Assembly: GCA_963681505.1 (NCBI GenBank)
Contig: OY811973.1
Span: 7,558,857-7,622,856, forward strand
Origin: Eunapius fragilis
Taxonomy: Eukaryota; Porifera; Demospongiae; Spongillida; Spongillidae
Reading direction: 5' to 3'
DNA: 64,000 nt
Below are positions 55,323-64,000 of the stretch, one piece after another (the first letter of the stretch is position 1; each line of letters begins with the position of its first letter). Made by a program: the position numbers and the translations under genes. Under the pieces are notes generated by a model. The model did not search any database, was not told where the DNA came from, and saw only the letters and a program-made list of their open reading frames with translations.

Positions 55323-55458
55323 ATCCCTATCTTGTACGTTGTCTAGTGGTGCCAGCTTGACAGCAGCTTCAGCTTTTTTTATTCCTTCTGTATCTTGTGG
55401 TAGTACGTCTCCTTTGTGCAAGGCCTCTTTGACTGCTTTGTCGCGTGCAGCCAGCAGA
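55323..55458 (-). CDS. Interrupted host exon, 5' piece
   Basis: The minus strand is open throughout: 'AARDKAVKEALHKGDVLPQD', then 'KKAEAAVKLAPLDNVQ'. The Lys/Glu/Ala-rich helical composition looks like genuine protein. It is cut upstream by element Z at 55459 and downstream by the MITE at 55319. It joins in frame with 55085-55100 and 48850-48893 when the insertions are removed. Confidence 0.5.
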
Positions 55459-56836
55459 CACTGCGCGAAGGCATACTGTATGCGGCGTTGTATATTGCAT
55501 TGATATTACACGAAACTGGTCTGCAATCGTCGCGTATGCAGTTTTAGGTACGACAGGAATGCAGACTCCCGATAACTGCGGATACGGATACATTGTATAT
55601 ACGTATGATATCAGGTCTGCATACGACCTCTGTATATCAATCAGTATACGTTTCATGACCGTATACTCTACTCTTGTAACGTTTTGGCATACGTTTGATG
55701 TCTGTATGCAGAGTTTTGGTATACGAGTCATTATCGTAGCATATCCCGATCTGCATTCTGCTACTATATCCATTCCCAATAACCAGTATTAACATGAGTT
55801 GCAAACTTTATATAATGGAATTACAACGACATGTATAAACAGTACGAAATTCTGCTTTCTATACTTCTTTCCTCCACCATCCATGCAGCTTTGCATCCAT
55901 TCGGTTCTGGAGTTGAGGAATGTGCGCGTCAAGTCAGTAGCCGAGGTATAAACACCCATGACTTACTGGAAGCAACATAAGCGCTGTGTACATAGAGTGC
56001 GCATAGCAAGTTTGTCAGCGGGTAGTACTTGCCATTTCTAGGGCAGGTTCGATCCTTTGTTTAGTATAGTGGAGCAGTGGTTTTATGCTGTGCTTGCTGT
56101 CGGCTTTCTGTATTAAAGAACATGCTATGGTAAATGTCAAAACAGTACACATTTTCCAACGTACATGTCAATGAGTTTACTTGCCAAGCGTACATTCGAT
56201 GTCTGTTTTCAGCGGTGTACTTCTATTGTGCTATTTATTGTAAAGAACACGGCATTGTAAAGACTCTACCTTTTAATGTTTTCTTCGTAAATCGATTTAC
56301 CTGGTTTGAGTTTAAAAGAACACTGACACACGTTCAACACTTACTACGATCCCTGCACAAGTGAATTCCACCGTAGAAAATCCACACAGCAGCGAGTTCA
56401 TTTTTTTTGACACGCGAATAACTATGGAAGATGAAATGCATGGCCAAATTGAGCATCATTACACAACCATAATGACCACTTACCTTCGTTGATCTCTCTG
56501 CCTAGCTAGAGAGACATCTACTTTTCATACTTCCTCGCCCCTAAGCGCCAAAATACACGTGACACGACTAACGATTACTTTTAATAACCTCCAATCGAAG
56601 CCCACCTGAGGTTCTAAGCCCTATGGATATGAAAGGTTTTCTGATCAGATCATTGATATATGTGTGTATGTGCTTTTGCTAGCGGCCTGCAAACAATTTC
56701 AATGGAACTTTTTTTTACACCAGGGCATCAAGACAACTGGCTGTCACGGTCATGCAAGTATTAAGCTGTGATGACTTTGCTCCGTCGATGAGCGCACCAT
56801 GTATGTCACACCCACGTCGAGAGCTGTGCTGATGAT
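55459..56836. mobile_element. CACTA-like element Z, left part (split by Y)
   Basis: Begins CACTGCGCGAAGGCATACTG after AGA. It has the GCATACG-rich subterminal zone (to about 55790) and then sequence nearly identical to 56837-58204. It breaks at 'gctgtgctgatgat', where Y begins. The right part resumes at 62968 and runs past the window end, so its own terminus and target duplication cannot be seen. Confidence 0.8.
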
Positions 56837-58204
56837 CACTGCGCGAAGGCATACCGTATGCGGCGTTGTATATTGCATTGATATTACACGAAACTGGTCT
56901 GCAATCGTCGCGTATGCAGTTTTAGGTACGATTGGAATGCAGACTCCCGATATAACTCCGGATACGGATACATTGTATATACGTATGATATCAGGTCTGC
57001 ATACGACCTCTGTATATCAATCAGTATACGTTTCATGACCGTATACTGACTCTTGTAACGTTTCAGCATACGTTTGATGTCTACATGCAGAGTTTCGGTA
57101 TACGAGTGGTTATCGTAGCATATCCCGATCTACATTCGGCTACTATATCCATTCCCAATAACCAGTAATAACATGAGTTGCAAACTTTATATAATGGAAT
57201 TACAACGACATGAATAAGCAGTACGAAATTCTGCTTCTATACTTCTTTCCTCCACCATCCATGCAGCTTTGCATCCATTCGATCCTGGAGTTGAGGTAAT
57301 GTGCGCGTCAAGTCAGTAGCCGCGGATAAACATCCATGACTTACTGGAAGCAACAGAAGCGCTGTGTACATAGAGTGCGCATAGCAAGTTCTTCAGCGGG
57401 TAGTACTTGCCATTTCTAGGGCAGGTTCGATCCTTTGTTTAGTGAGCAGTGGTATTATGCTGTGCTTGCTGTCGGCTTTCTGTATTAAAGAACACGCTAC
57501 GGTAAATGTCAAAACGGTACACATTTTCCAACGTACATGTCAATGAGTTTACTTGCAAAAATTCGATTTCTGTCTTCAAGCGGTGTACTAGTACTTCTAT
57601 TGTGCTATTTATTGTAAAGAACACGGCATTGTAAAGACTCTACCTTTTTATGTTTTCATCGTAAATCGATTTGCCTGGTTTGAGTTTAAAAGAATACTGT
57701 CACACGTTCAACACTTACTACGATCCCTGCACAAGTGAATTCCACCGTAGAATTTCCACGCAGCAGCGAGTTCTTTTTTTTTTTGACACGCGAATAACTA
57801 CGGAAGATGAAACGCATGGCCAAATTGAGCATCATTACACAACCATAATGACCACTTACCTTCGTTGATCTCTCTGCCTACCTTACTGCCTCGCCCCTAA
57901 GCGCCAAAATACACGTGACGCGACTAACGATTACTTTTAACAACCTCCAATCGAAGACCACCTGAGGTTCTAAGCCCGAAATGTTTTCTGCGTAATGCAT
58001 GATCAGATCATTGATGTATGTGTGTATATGCTTTTTCTAGCGGCCTACAAACAATTTCAATAGGCCTGGAACTTTTTTTTTTACACCAGGGCGTCAAGAC
58101 AACTGGCTGTCACGGTCATGCAGTGTTAAGCTGTGATTGAGTTTCCTCCGTCGATGAGCGCACCATGTATGTCACACCCACGTCGAGAGCTGTGCTGATG
58201 ATGT

Positions 58205-58318
58205 GGTCGGAGAGCATCAGTGTACAGGGGCTGATATCTAAGAGGAGGATTGCAAGTCAGACCCGCGATATGAAAAGCAGGGGGGAAGGTGCTGTACGCC
58301 TCAGGCCCGATACGCATA

Positions 58319-58358
<40 letters not shown>

Positions 58359-58992
58359 GCCTAGCGGAAGAGGGGGAGGAACCTTATATGAAATGGTGGG
58401 GGGGTAATGGGGTAGCAACCCCACCCCCCTGTATCCGCCCATGGTGTACTGTACTCCCCCACAATAATGTATGTCACTGATTTTTGACTGATTTTTGACT
58501 GCAGCAGCTTCTTCTAAAAAACCACATGCTGTCACCATTAGTCTCCTGGCCTAGCCGGTCTCAGCTAAACAGTTAAACGTAATGCCCACCCACCGCCCCA
58601 AATCTGCACTTCATTTTCTATTGTATGTGTGTGCATATCCTTAGGTATTAAATACATGTTTCTGTTTGTTGAATACAACAAATGTGACAGAAACTTAGCT
58701 TCCTCCCAAATGCAAGGGCATAGACTAGTTTTTAAGGGTAGGGGGGCTACATGTAATTAATTTTGCGTGCGCGTGGGTTTTGTTTGTGAATACGATGTTG
58801 TTGCTCTCCTGGCTTGCTACACAGAAACCAAACAGTTGTACACTTCCAACTCAATCAGCAATACAAGTGTGTAACGCAATTGTAAAACGTGCGTGTGACT
58901 CTATTGAATAGCGTGCACTTTACAATTGATTATTAACAACTTCAGAAATTTTAATAACTCAACTGCAAAAATCTGGGGGGTCTAAAGCCCCC

Positions 58993-59026
<34 letters not shown>

Positions 59027-59200
59027 CCACCTTGTCTATTGTTTTTGGTGTTTGGTGAATTTATTAGGCAGATTCCAGTTGAATTTTCATTGACAGCGAG
59101 ACAGGACAACACAACAAGATGTTGAGTTCAAGGCACAAAATGGAACTGTGTGTGTCTTTTGTAATGTGATGTGGGAGTGGTTTTTCTGTAGGTTTTTTCC
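58205..59200. repeat. Segment shared by Y and Z
   Basis: Matches 62968-64000 at most positions ('gatatctaa', 'gtcctcctggcctagccgg'-like blocks, 'gacagcgagacaggacaac', 'gggagtggtttttctgtagg'). The two copies differ in length of G and C homopolymers and by a few indels, including a longer MITE end in the Z copy. Confidence 0.9.
58321..58357. repeat. Poly-G run
   Basis: Thirty-seven consecutive G. Similar poly-C runs occur at about 58997-59023 and 63709-63733. Such runs are typical of the MITE ends in this window and are also error-prone in assemblies. Confidence 0.9.
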
Positions 59201-59423
59201 AGGAGCCGTGTGAGGGCCCACCCCTCCAAGTGCATACACATGGCTCGTTGTGTGTTGTGTTGTAATGCTATGTCTATGTGGTTATGTGTGAGCGTGCAAA
59301 ATGAATTTGAACCAATCTGATGATTGACAGGGAGGTGGGGGCATCACGTGGTGCAGCACATGGGGAGGGAGGTACCATGAGTTTCATGCACCCATGATGT
59401 GTCAAGCGTGTGAGTACACTTAC

Positions 59424-59508
59424 CTTGTTTGTTGTATAGTGTTCATGTGTAATATGCAAACGCATCCACAGACAGTTGTGCACAGAGTCTGCATCTCACA
59501 GGTGACTA
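59424..59508 (-). CDS. Possible exon inside Y
   Basis: Minus strand, ends at a strong GTAAGT donor (59423). An open frame reads 'MQTLCTTVCGCVCILHMNTI'. The acceptor is ambiguous among three AGs. It could follow the exon at 60831-61049 in phase. Support is weak. Confidence 0.25.
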
Positions 59509-59552
59509 TGAGTACATTTGTTTCAGCTGGAAAGAAACAATGTACAGAAATC

Positions 59553-59577
59553 GTAACACACACACGCACACACACAT

Positions 59578-59624
<47 letters not shown>
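59553..59624. repeat. (CA)n microsatellite
   Basis: CA run of about 70 bp, interrupted twice, inside Y. Confidence 0.92.
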
Positions 59625-59625
<1 letters not shown>

Positions 59626-60830
59626 CTATGTATCCCACCCTTAGGGCTCATCAACATCTGGTTTGGATTTTCAGGCCCATCTTGTCATCAAGGAACACCA
59701 TTAAATATATATTAGTACACCATTGTAGATTCAATTTGTTAAACTCACACTGTCACGACTTATATATGTTCACTTGTCACATGGTGCATGGGAACCAGAG
59801 ACCTAAAACCAATGCTTTCAGTCTGCCACTGCATAGTCCAAACTATGCAACACTAGTACTAATGTCATCCACTCTGACCCGGCTTGTGTAGTGCATGATG
59901 AAATCATGCTGGAACCTAGCTTTAATTTAGAATCGGTGTTGTAAGGATTGTTGTTGTGCCCCGCCCACATTATAATACACTTGTTTTAACGCTTATAGTT
60001 GACTTAAGTGCAACAGAAATCGACTCAGCGGGGTACATTTCACTGTATTCTGAAAAAGATAAGATTTGGTCATGCTAAAATATCGCCGAGATCGGAATTA
60101 GGGCTCACATATAAACTGCAATTGAGCACTGCATGCAATAACTGAAGCTGCAGTACACAGAAATTAATTCCGTTATTGCTTTCCAATGTATTCTGTACCT
60201 GCATTTATAATTATTTACTGCCGATTACCCGGCCTATAAGATAGTATCATCTCTGATCTGTCAATGACCTCGGTCATTATAATATTTAAAATCAGTCATT
60301 GAGCACTTGGTTGAAAGTATTCAAAACTACCAGCGTCGTACCACGTCATTTCAACTTTGGCTTTGTGCAACAGATATGTTCAGCGGGTGACTCACTGACA
60401 TCTGTTCGATGATATCTTTGGACATCAATTTCATTGTTATTGTGCCCCGCCTACACTGATATAGCCGAATTTTTACGTGCAATACAACCCAGGGATATAC
60501 TCCATTGTGTAACGAATGTTTTAAAGGCACAGAATAACTGTGGTCGTTCTGTTCAGATTATAATAATATACATAAAATCATATTACAATTCATAGGCATA
60601 TATCATAATGTATAATTAAAAGATTGAGTTTTATGTGTGAGATCCTTTAAGATAATCCTATGTCCCCTAAATATTTGGTTTACTTTAGTAATGATACATC
60701 GATATTTAATTTTTGCAGTCCACTATAAGTATTTGCTGTAAGAAGTTTGAGGTATTATTGTGTGTATACAAACTGAGCATAGTCATGTGTAAAGATGGAG
60801 TGGGCGGGGGTGGGGATAGGGGGCACTTAC
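59625..60830. other. Interior of Y, nothing recognised
   Basis: AT-rich unique-looking sequence. 'ttgttgtgccccgcccaca' near 59950 and 'gttattgtgccccgcctaca' near 60437 are a short internal repeat. No exon was supported. Confidence 0.4.
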
Positions 60831-61505
60831 AGTTTTTTTCTTATTATAATGAAGTGGTAAGAGAATCATAGCAATGGCTTCTGTACGTTTGATTCTCCGA
60901 GCTTCCATTGTGCGAGAAAAATGTAAAGAATTATGAGCCACAGTCTCATTCCAGATCAGAACAGAAACCTGTACTAATGAATGCATGTGCTTATATGCTT
61001 CCAGATTGTTCCATATATGGCTTGTTGACATGTAGTTGCAGCTGTGTTTCTAAGGTTTGAGGTAAGTATGAATATGATTAGGTGTGCATAGTGTGTGTGT
61101 GTGTGTGCGTGTGTGTGTGTGTAGTTTGCGAGTGATTGAGACAGCCATAGGATTCTTCAAATAACAGTTTGGAACAGGAATATACAAAGCAATTCAGCAT
61201 TCAAATAAAATGTATCAACAAAAGTCCATTGGTTGCAGCTGTGAGGTGCTCTATCTGCTCTTATCAGCAGCTCAATTGTTCCAGGGTCTGCATAAACTGA
61301 TCATATGACTCAAATTACACCTTCCAAAAAGAAGCATCCATAAAGACTAGAGTTTATTTTTAAAAAACCATCCCAGTGGCACATTCCACCCCCACCCCCC
61401 CCGCCCGCCAAGTCTCCTGCTGCCTCCGGCCAAGCAGGATTAAGAAGTATTAGTCTTACCTGAAAAGCAAACTTCTCAGCTTTGCTCCCAGACCAGATCA
61501 CAATG
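60831..61505 (-). CDS. Two-exon gene segment inside Y, unrecognised
   Basis: On the minus strand, an exon ending at 61460 (CAG before GTAAGA) encodes 'LPIVIWSGSKAEKFAFQ'. It joins in phase 0 to 61049-60831, which opens at 'ccttag' and ends before GTAAGT. That exon encodes 73 residues including 'SHIWNNLEAYKHMHSLVQVS', 'LIWNETVAHNSLHFSRTMEA' and 'IKRTEAIAMILLPLHY'. Strong donors, an open 219-bp exon and protein-like composition favour real coding sequence. I do not recognise the family. The 5' boundary of the first exon is not fixed. Confidence 0.5.
61092..61121. repeat. (GT)n microsatellite
   Basis: Short GT run with one GC interruption, upstream (minus sense) of the exon at 60831-61049. Confidence 0.85.
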
Positions 61506-61598
61506 GGTAAGCTTAGAGCCCTTCTTCATAGACCCTAACTGGCAGAGTTATGCCCATCCCATACACCATTTGTACTTCTGTCAAAAATACCTTGTCAT

Positions 61599-61863
61599 GG
61601 GTGTCCCCAGCTTTTCTGGAAGGGGGCGCCATTTGACAGCCGCGTATATGTTGTCCGCTTTCCGCCGATTGAACCAGTGGGGGGGGAGGGGGTGCTGTCT
61701 GCTTTCGGCCAATTCAACCAGTGGGGGGGGGGGGGGGGGGGTTCAACCAGTAAAGTGGGGGTGCACATGTACGTAAACAAGGGGGAGGGGGGCACTATTA
61801 CGAGGGGGGGCTCCATTACAAGGGGGGGGGGGGGGGGCGCCATTCACCCCTGGGGACGCCCAT
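61599..61863. mobile_element. G-rich MITE with ATGGGYGTCCCCAG ends
   Basis: Begins ATGGGTGTCCCCAG and ends with the complement of ATGGGCGTCCCCAG. 'gggggcgccatt' occurs near both ends and poly-G fills the interior. Flanks 'cttgtc' and 'cttgttc' are a possible imperfect duplication. It lies in an intron of the Y gene segment. Confidence 0.6.
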
Positions 61864-61895
61864 GCTTGTTCACCCATGTTTTAAATTCAACTCAC

Positions 61896-62094
61896 TTTGA
61901 ATATGCCCGGCGTGTATGAAAAGCATGTTTTCTAGGATAGAGAAAATCCACACAAGAAACATGTGCACATGCAACTGAGCAACTGACTGTCAGTTGTGTT
62001 CCATCATGATTTGTGTGTTGAATGAAGTGTGTATTATAACCTGAATCAATTCCATCTCTGATGTGGGGTCATCAATATCTAGCGAGGCTGCCAT
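61896..62094 (-). CDS. Possible 5' exons of the Y gene
   Basis: A minus-strand ATG at 62094 opens 18 codons (MAASLDIDDPTSEMELIQ) to a gttata donor at 62040. A 36-bp exon, 61931-61896, follows ('atcctag' acceptor, GTGAGT donor). Phases agree between these two but not with the exon ending at 61460, so at least one junction is missing or wrong. The initiator region looks like a genuine N-terminus. Confidence 0.35.
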
Positions 62095-62844
62095 GTGTGG
62101 AGAGAATACATACGTACATGTAACAGACAGTACACATACCCATAGCACACAATGGTACCTTAAAGTTTATCTGAGCAGATACGAAAGACTGTCAGTGTAT
62201 ACATGATCCGAGTATGTGTGCTACATGTGCACGTGTGTTGTGTGTGCACATGCATGTGTGTGAATGCGTGCGAGTGTATGTATGTGTGTGTTCAAAAAGT
62301 ATAATAAACATCTAACCCGCAAATCAACCATCTCCTATGTGTTAGTTCCCATTTCCGCGTCCAGCAACCTGTTATGAGACATCGTTTTAGTTCGGGAATA
62401 GGTGCGTGCCGCGGCTATATTATCTCTGGCATTTCTCTGCTATGTCTGTAAGGCAAGTTACCCCATCGGCATGCATGCTACGGGGAAGTACTCCATGCAT
62501 GCTGTTAGATAGAATTGACTAACCCCTCCAAACTTCAAAGTGCTTCCCCCTCGGCTTCCCCTCTGCGGTCTATATTAAACTAAGTGCTAGTCACGTGATA
62601 CAGACAATAATTTAAAAAAAAGATTGTTATGAGTGATGCCTGCTGACCAAGCCACCAAGGATTAAAGCTACAGTAGCTCCATCACAGCTGTCCGCAGACA
62701 AGCGCGTTGCTTCTTTATGAATGCTGCACAAGAAGCTTATACAGGCATGCGTATTTTCACTTGTTAAATCGATCCGCATTTCCCCTTCTTACTGCTCCGC
62801 ATTCGGCCCCTCTAAATACTGCACAGCATTCTGCTCTTCATACT
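62095..62844. other. Interior of Y upstream of the exons
   Basis: Contains GT-rich imperfect sequence (62200-62290) and unique sequence. If the ATG at 62094 is real, its promoter should lie here, but I see no diagnostic element. Confidence 0.4.
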
Positions 62845-62967
62845 AGTCTTCTCACATACGAGTCCCCATATGTGTCCGGATACTAGAGCTTCTGCATACG
62901 TATCCGTATATGACTTAGTATACAGTGTCTGCGCTATACTCTGTATACGGTATACTTCCGCGCAGTG

Positions 62968-64000
62968 GATGTGGTCGGGGAGCGTCAGTGTACAGGGGCT
63001 GATATCTAAAAGGAGGATTGCAGGTCAGACCGATATGAACAGCAGGGGGGAGGGTGCTGTACGCTTCAGGCCCGATACACATAGAGGGGGGGAGGAGGGT
63101 GCTGCATGGGAGGAACCTTATATGAAATGGTTGGGAGGGGGGGGTTGCAACCCCACCCCCCTGTATCCGCCCATGGTGTACTATACTCCCCCACAATAAT
63201 GTATGTCACTGATTTGTGACTGCAGCGGCTTCTTCTAAAAAAAGCACATGCTGTCATCATATGTCTCTTGGCCTAGCCGGCCTCAGTTAAACAGTTAAAC
63301 GTAATGCCCGCCCCCCGCCCCAAATCTGCACTTCATTTTCTGTTGTATGTGCGTGTGTGTGCCCTTAGGTATTATACATGTTTCTGTTTGTTGAGTGCAA
63401 CAAATTGGACAGAAACTTAGCTCCCTCCCAAATGCAAGGGCATAGACTAGTTTTAAGAGTAGGGGGCTATATGTGGTTACTTTTGCGTGCGCGTGGGTTT
63501 TGTTTGTGTTGTTGCTCTCCTGGCTTGCTACACAGAAACCAAACAGTTGTACACTTTCAACTCGATCAGCAATACGTGTGTAACGCAATTGTAATATGTG
63601 CGTGCGACTCTATTGAATAGCGCGCACTTTACAATTGATTATTAACAACTTCAGAAATTTTAATAGCTCAACTGCAAAAATCTGGGGGGGGGCTAAAGCC
63701 CCCCTGCCCCCCCCCCCCCCCCCCCCCCCCCCCTTGTCTACGCCCTTGCAATGTGATTGGCTGGACAGAATGTGATGCTGCCACATGCTTGTTGGGGTTT
63801 AATGAGCGCATAGGGATTGTCAGTCTAAACTTTTCTGTGTTGGTGTTTGGTGAATTTTTTAGGCAGATTCCAGTTGAATGTGCATTGACAGCGAGACAGG
63901 ACAACATAGCAAGATATTGAACTGGAGAGTTCAAGGCACAAAATGGAACTGTGTGTGTCTTTTGTAATGTGATGTGGGAGTGGTTTTTCTGTAGGTTTTT
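62968..64000. mobile_element. CACTA-like element Z, right part (continues past the window)
   Basis: Starts with the duplicated 'gat' and 'gtggtcgg', the exact continuation of the sequence broken at 56836, as shown by the uninterrupted copy in Y at 58190-58230. It matches 58205-59200 and is cut by the window end. Confidence 0.85.
63434..63749. mobile_element. MITE with GCAAGGGC ends and poly-C interior
   Basis: Ends GCAAGGGCATAGACTAG and the complement of GCAAGGGCGTAGACAAG, flanked by AAT on both sides. The copy in Y (from about 58709) has lost its right end. It contains a 25-bp poly-C run. A 3-bp duplication would suit PIF/Harbinger or CACTA, but the motif is short. Confidence 0.6.

Larger units (their letters stand above)
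56837..62967. mobile_element. CACTA-like element Y, complete (6.1 kb), TSD GAT
   Basis: The left end is CACTGCGCGAAGGCATACCG and the right end is the complement of CACTGCGCGGAAGTATACCG. 'gat' flanks it at 56834-56836 and 62968-62970. Its first 1.37 kb repeats Z's left part and its next 1 kb (58205-59200) repeats Z's right part (62968-64000), so Y and Z are the same family. Subterminal GCATACG words occur at both ends. The interior holds small MITEs, CA repeats and exon-like segments, but no transposase motif. Confidence 0.85.

Noticed and set aside
58257-58538. Pro-rich and Gly-rich frames around the poly-G run
   Set aside because: Direct readings of homopolymer G/C.
1-64000. tRNA, rRNA, telomeric repeat, riboswitch or prokaryotic operon
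   Set aside because: None seen on either strand; the layout is that of an invertebrate nuclear genome.

Overview
This is eukaryotic DNA, probably from a marine invertebrate and most likely a sponge (Porifera). The visible grounds are GT-AG introns, an ankyrin / coiled-coil / TKL-kinase gene, an NRF1-type palindrome between two divergent start codons, and many transposon families. The phylum is inference. No bacterial-style operon, rRNA, tRNA or CRISPR array was found. Real exons are few; transposons and tandem repeats fill most of the window.

Layout. 1-4.9 kb: a dispersed repeat (R1) whose pyrimidine tail has grown into a 2.3-kb CTT/CCT tract, then a palindromic MITE. 4.9-14.9 kb: the 3' part of an ankyrin-kinase gene (exons 4916-5020, 5409-5477, 13688-14905), whose 8.2-kb intron is full of repeats. 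16.4-19.5 kb: a 153-bp satellite and the C-terminal half of a hAT transposase. 20.9-24.4 kb: a decayed intronless gene of an unnamed SAP-domain family with a 24-bp coding minisatellite. 24.8-26.8 kb: two adjoining TIR elements with intact target duplications. 26.8-28.2 kb: the N-terminal half of a hAT transposase. 29.1-35.2 kb: a 183-bp satellite in two opposed arms. 35.2-35.9 kb: the 3' end of an unrecognised gene. 36.7-38.1 kb: a foldback element built from the 153-bp satellite. 39.7-44.5 kb: a decayed Ty3/mdg4 LTR retrotransposon inserted in an R1 copy. 45.1-48.6 kb: a CACTA-like transposase fragment beside a Ty3-type integrase gene, between flanks rich in GATTT/AAATC.

48.9-64 kb is the most informative part. 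It holds three CACTA-like elements with CACTGCG termini, subterminal GCATACG words and 3-bp target duplications. X (48894-55081, TSD CCA) and Y (56837-62967, TSD GAT) are each about 6.1 kb. Z (55459-56836 plus 62968 to beyond the window) is a sibling of Y and was split by Y. The uninterrupted Z target sequence survives inside Y near 58204. Removing X and a small CACTG-type MITE restores one open reading frame across their target. X and Y carry spliced, non-transposase exons. In X these form a phase-consistent seven-exon minus-strand gene and a divergent plus-strand gene that share a short promoter. This looks like animal gene carriage by CACTA-type elements.

All family assignments come from reading motifs; no search was run.
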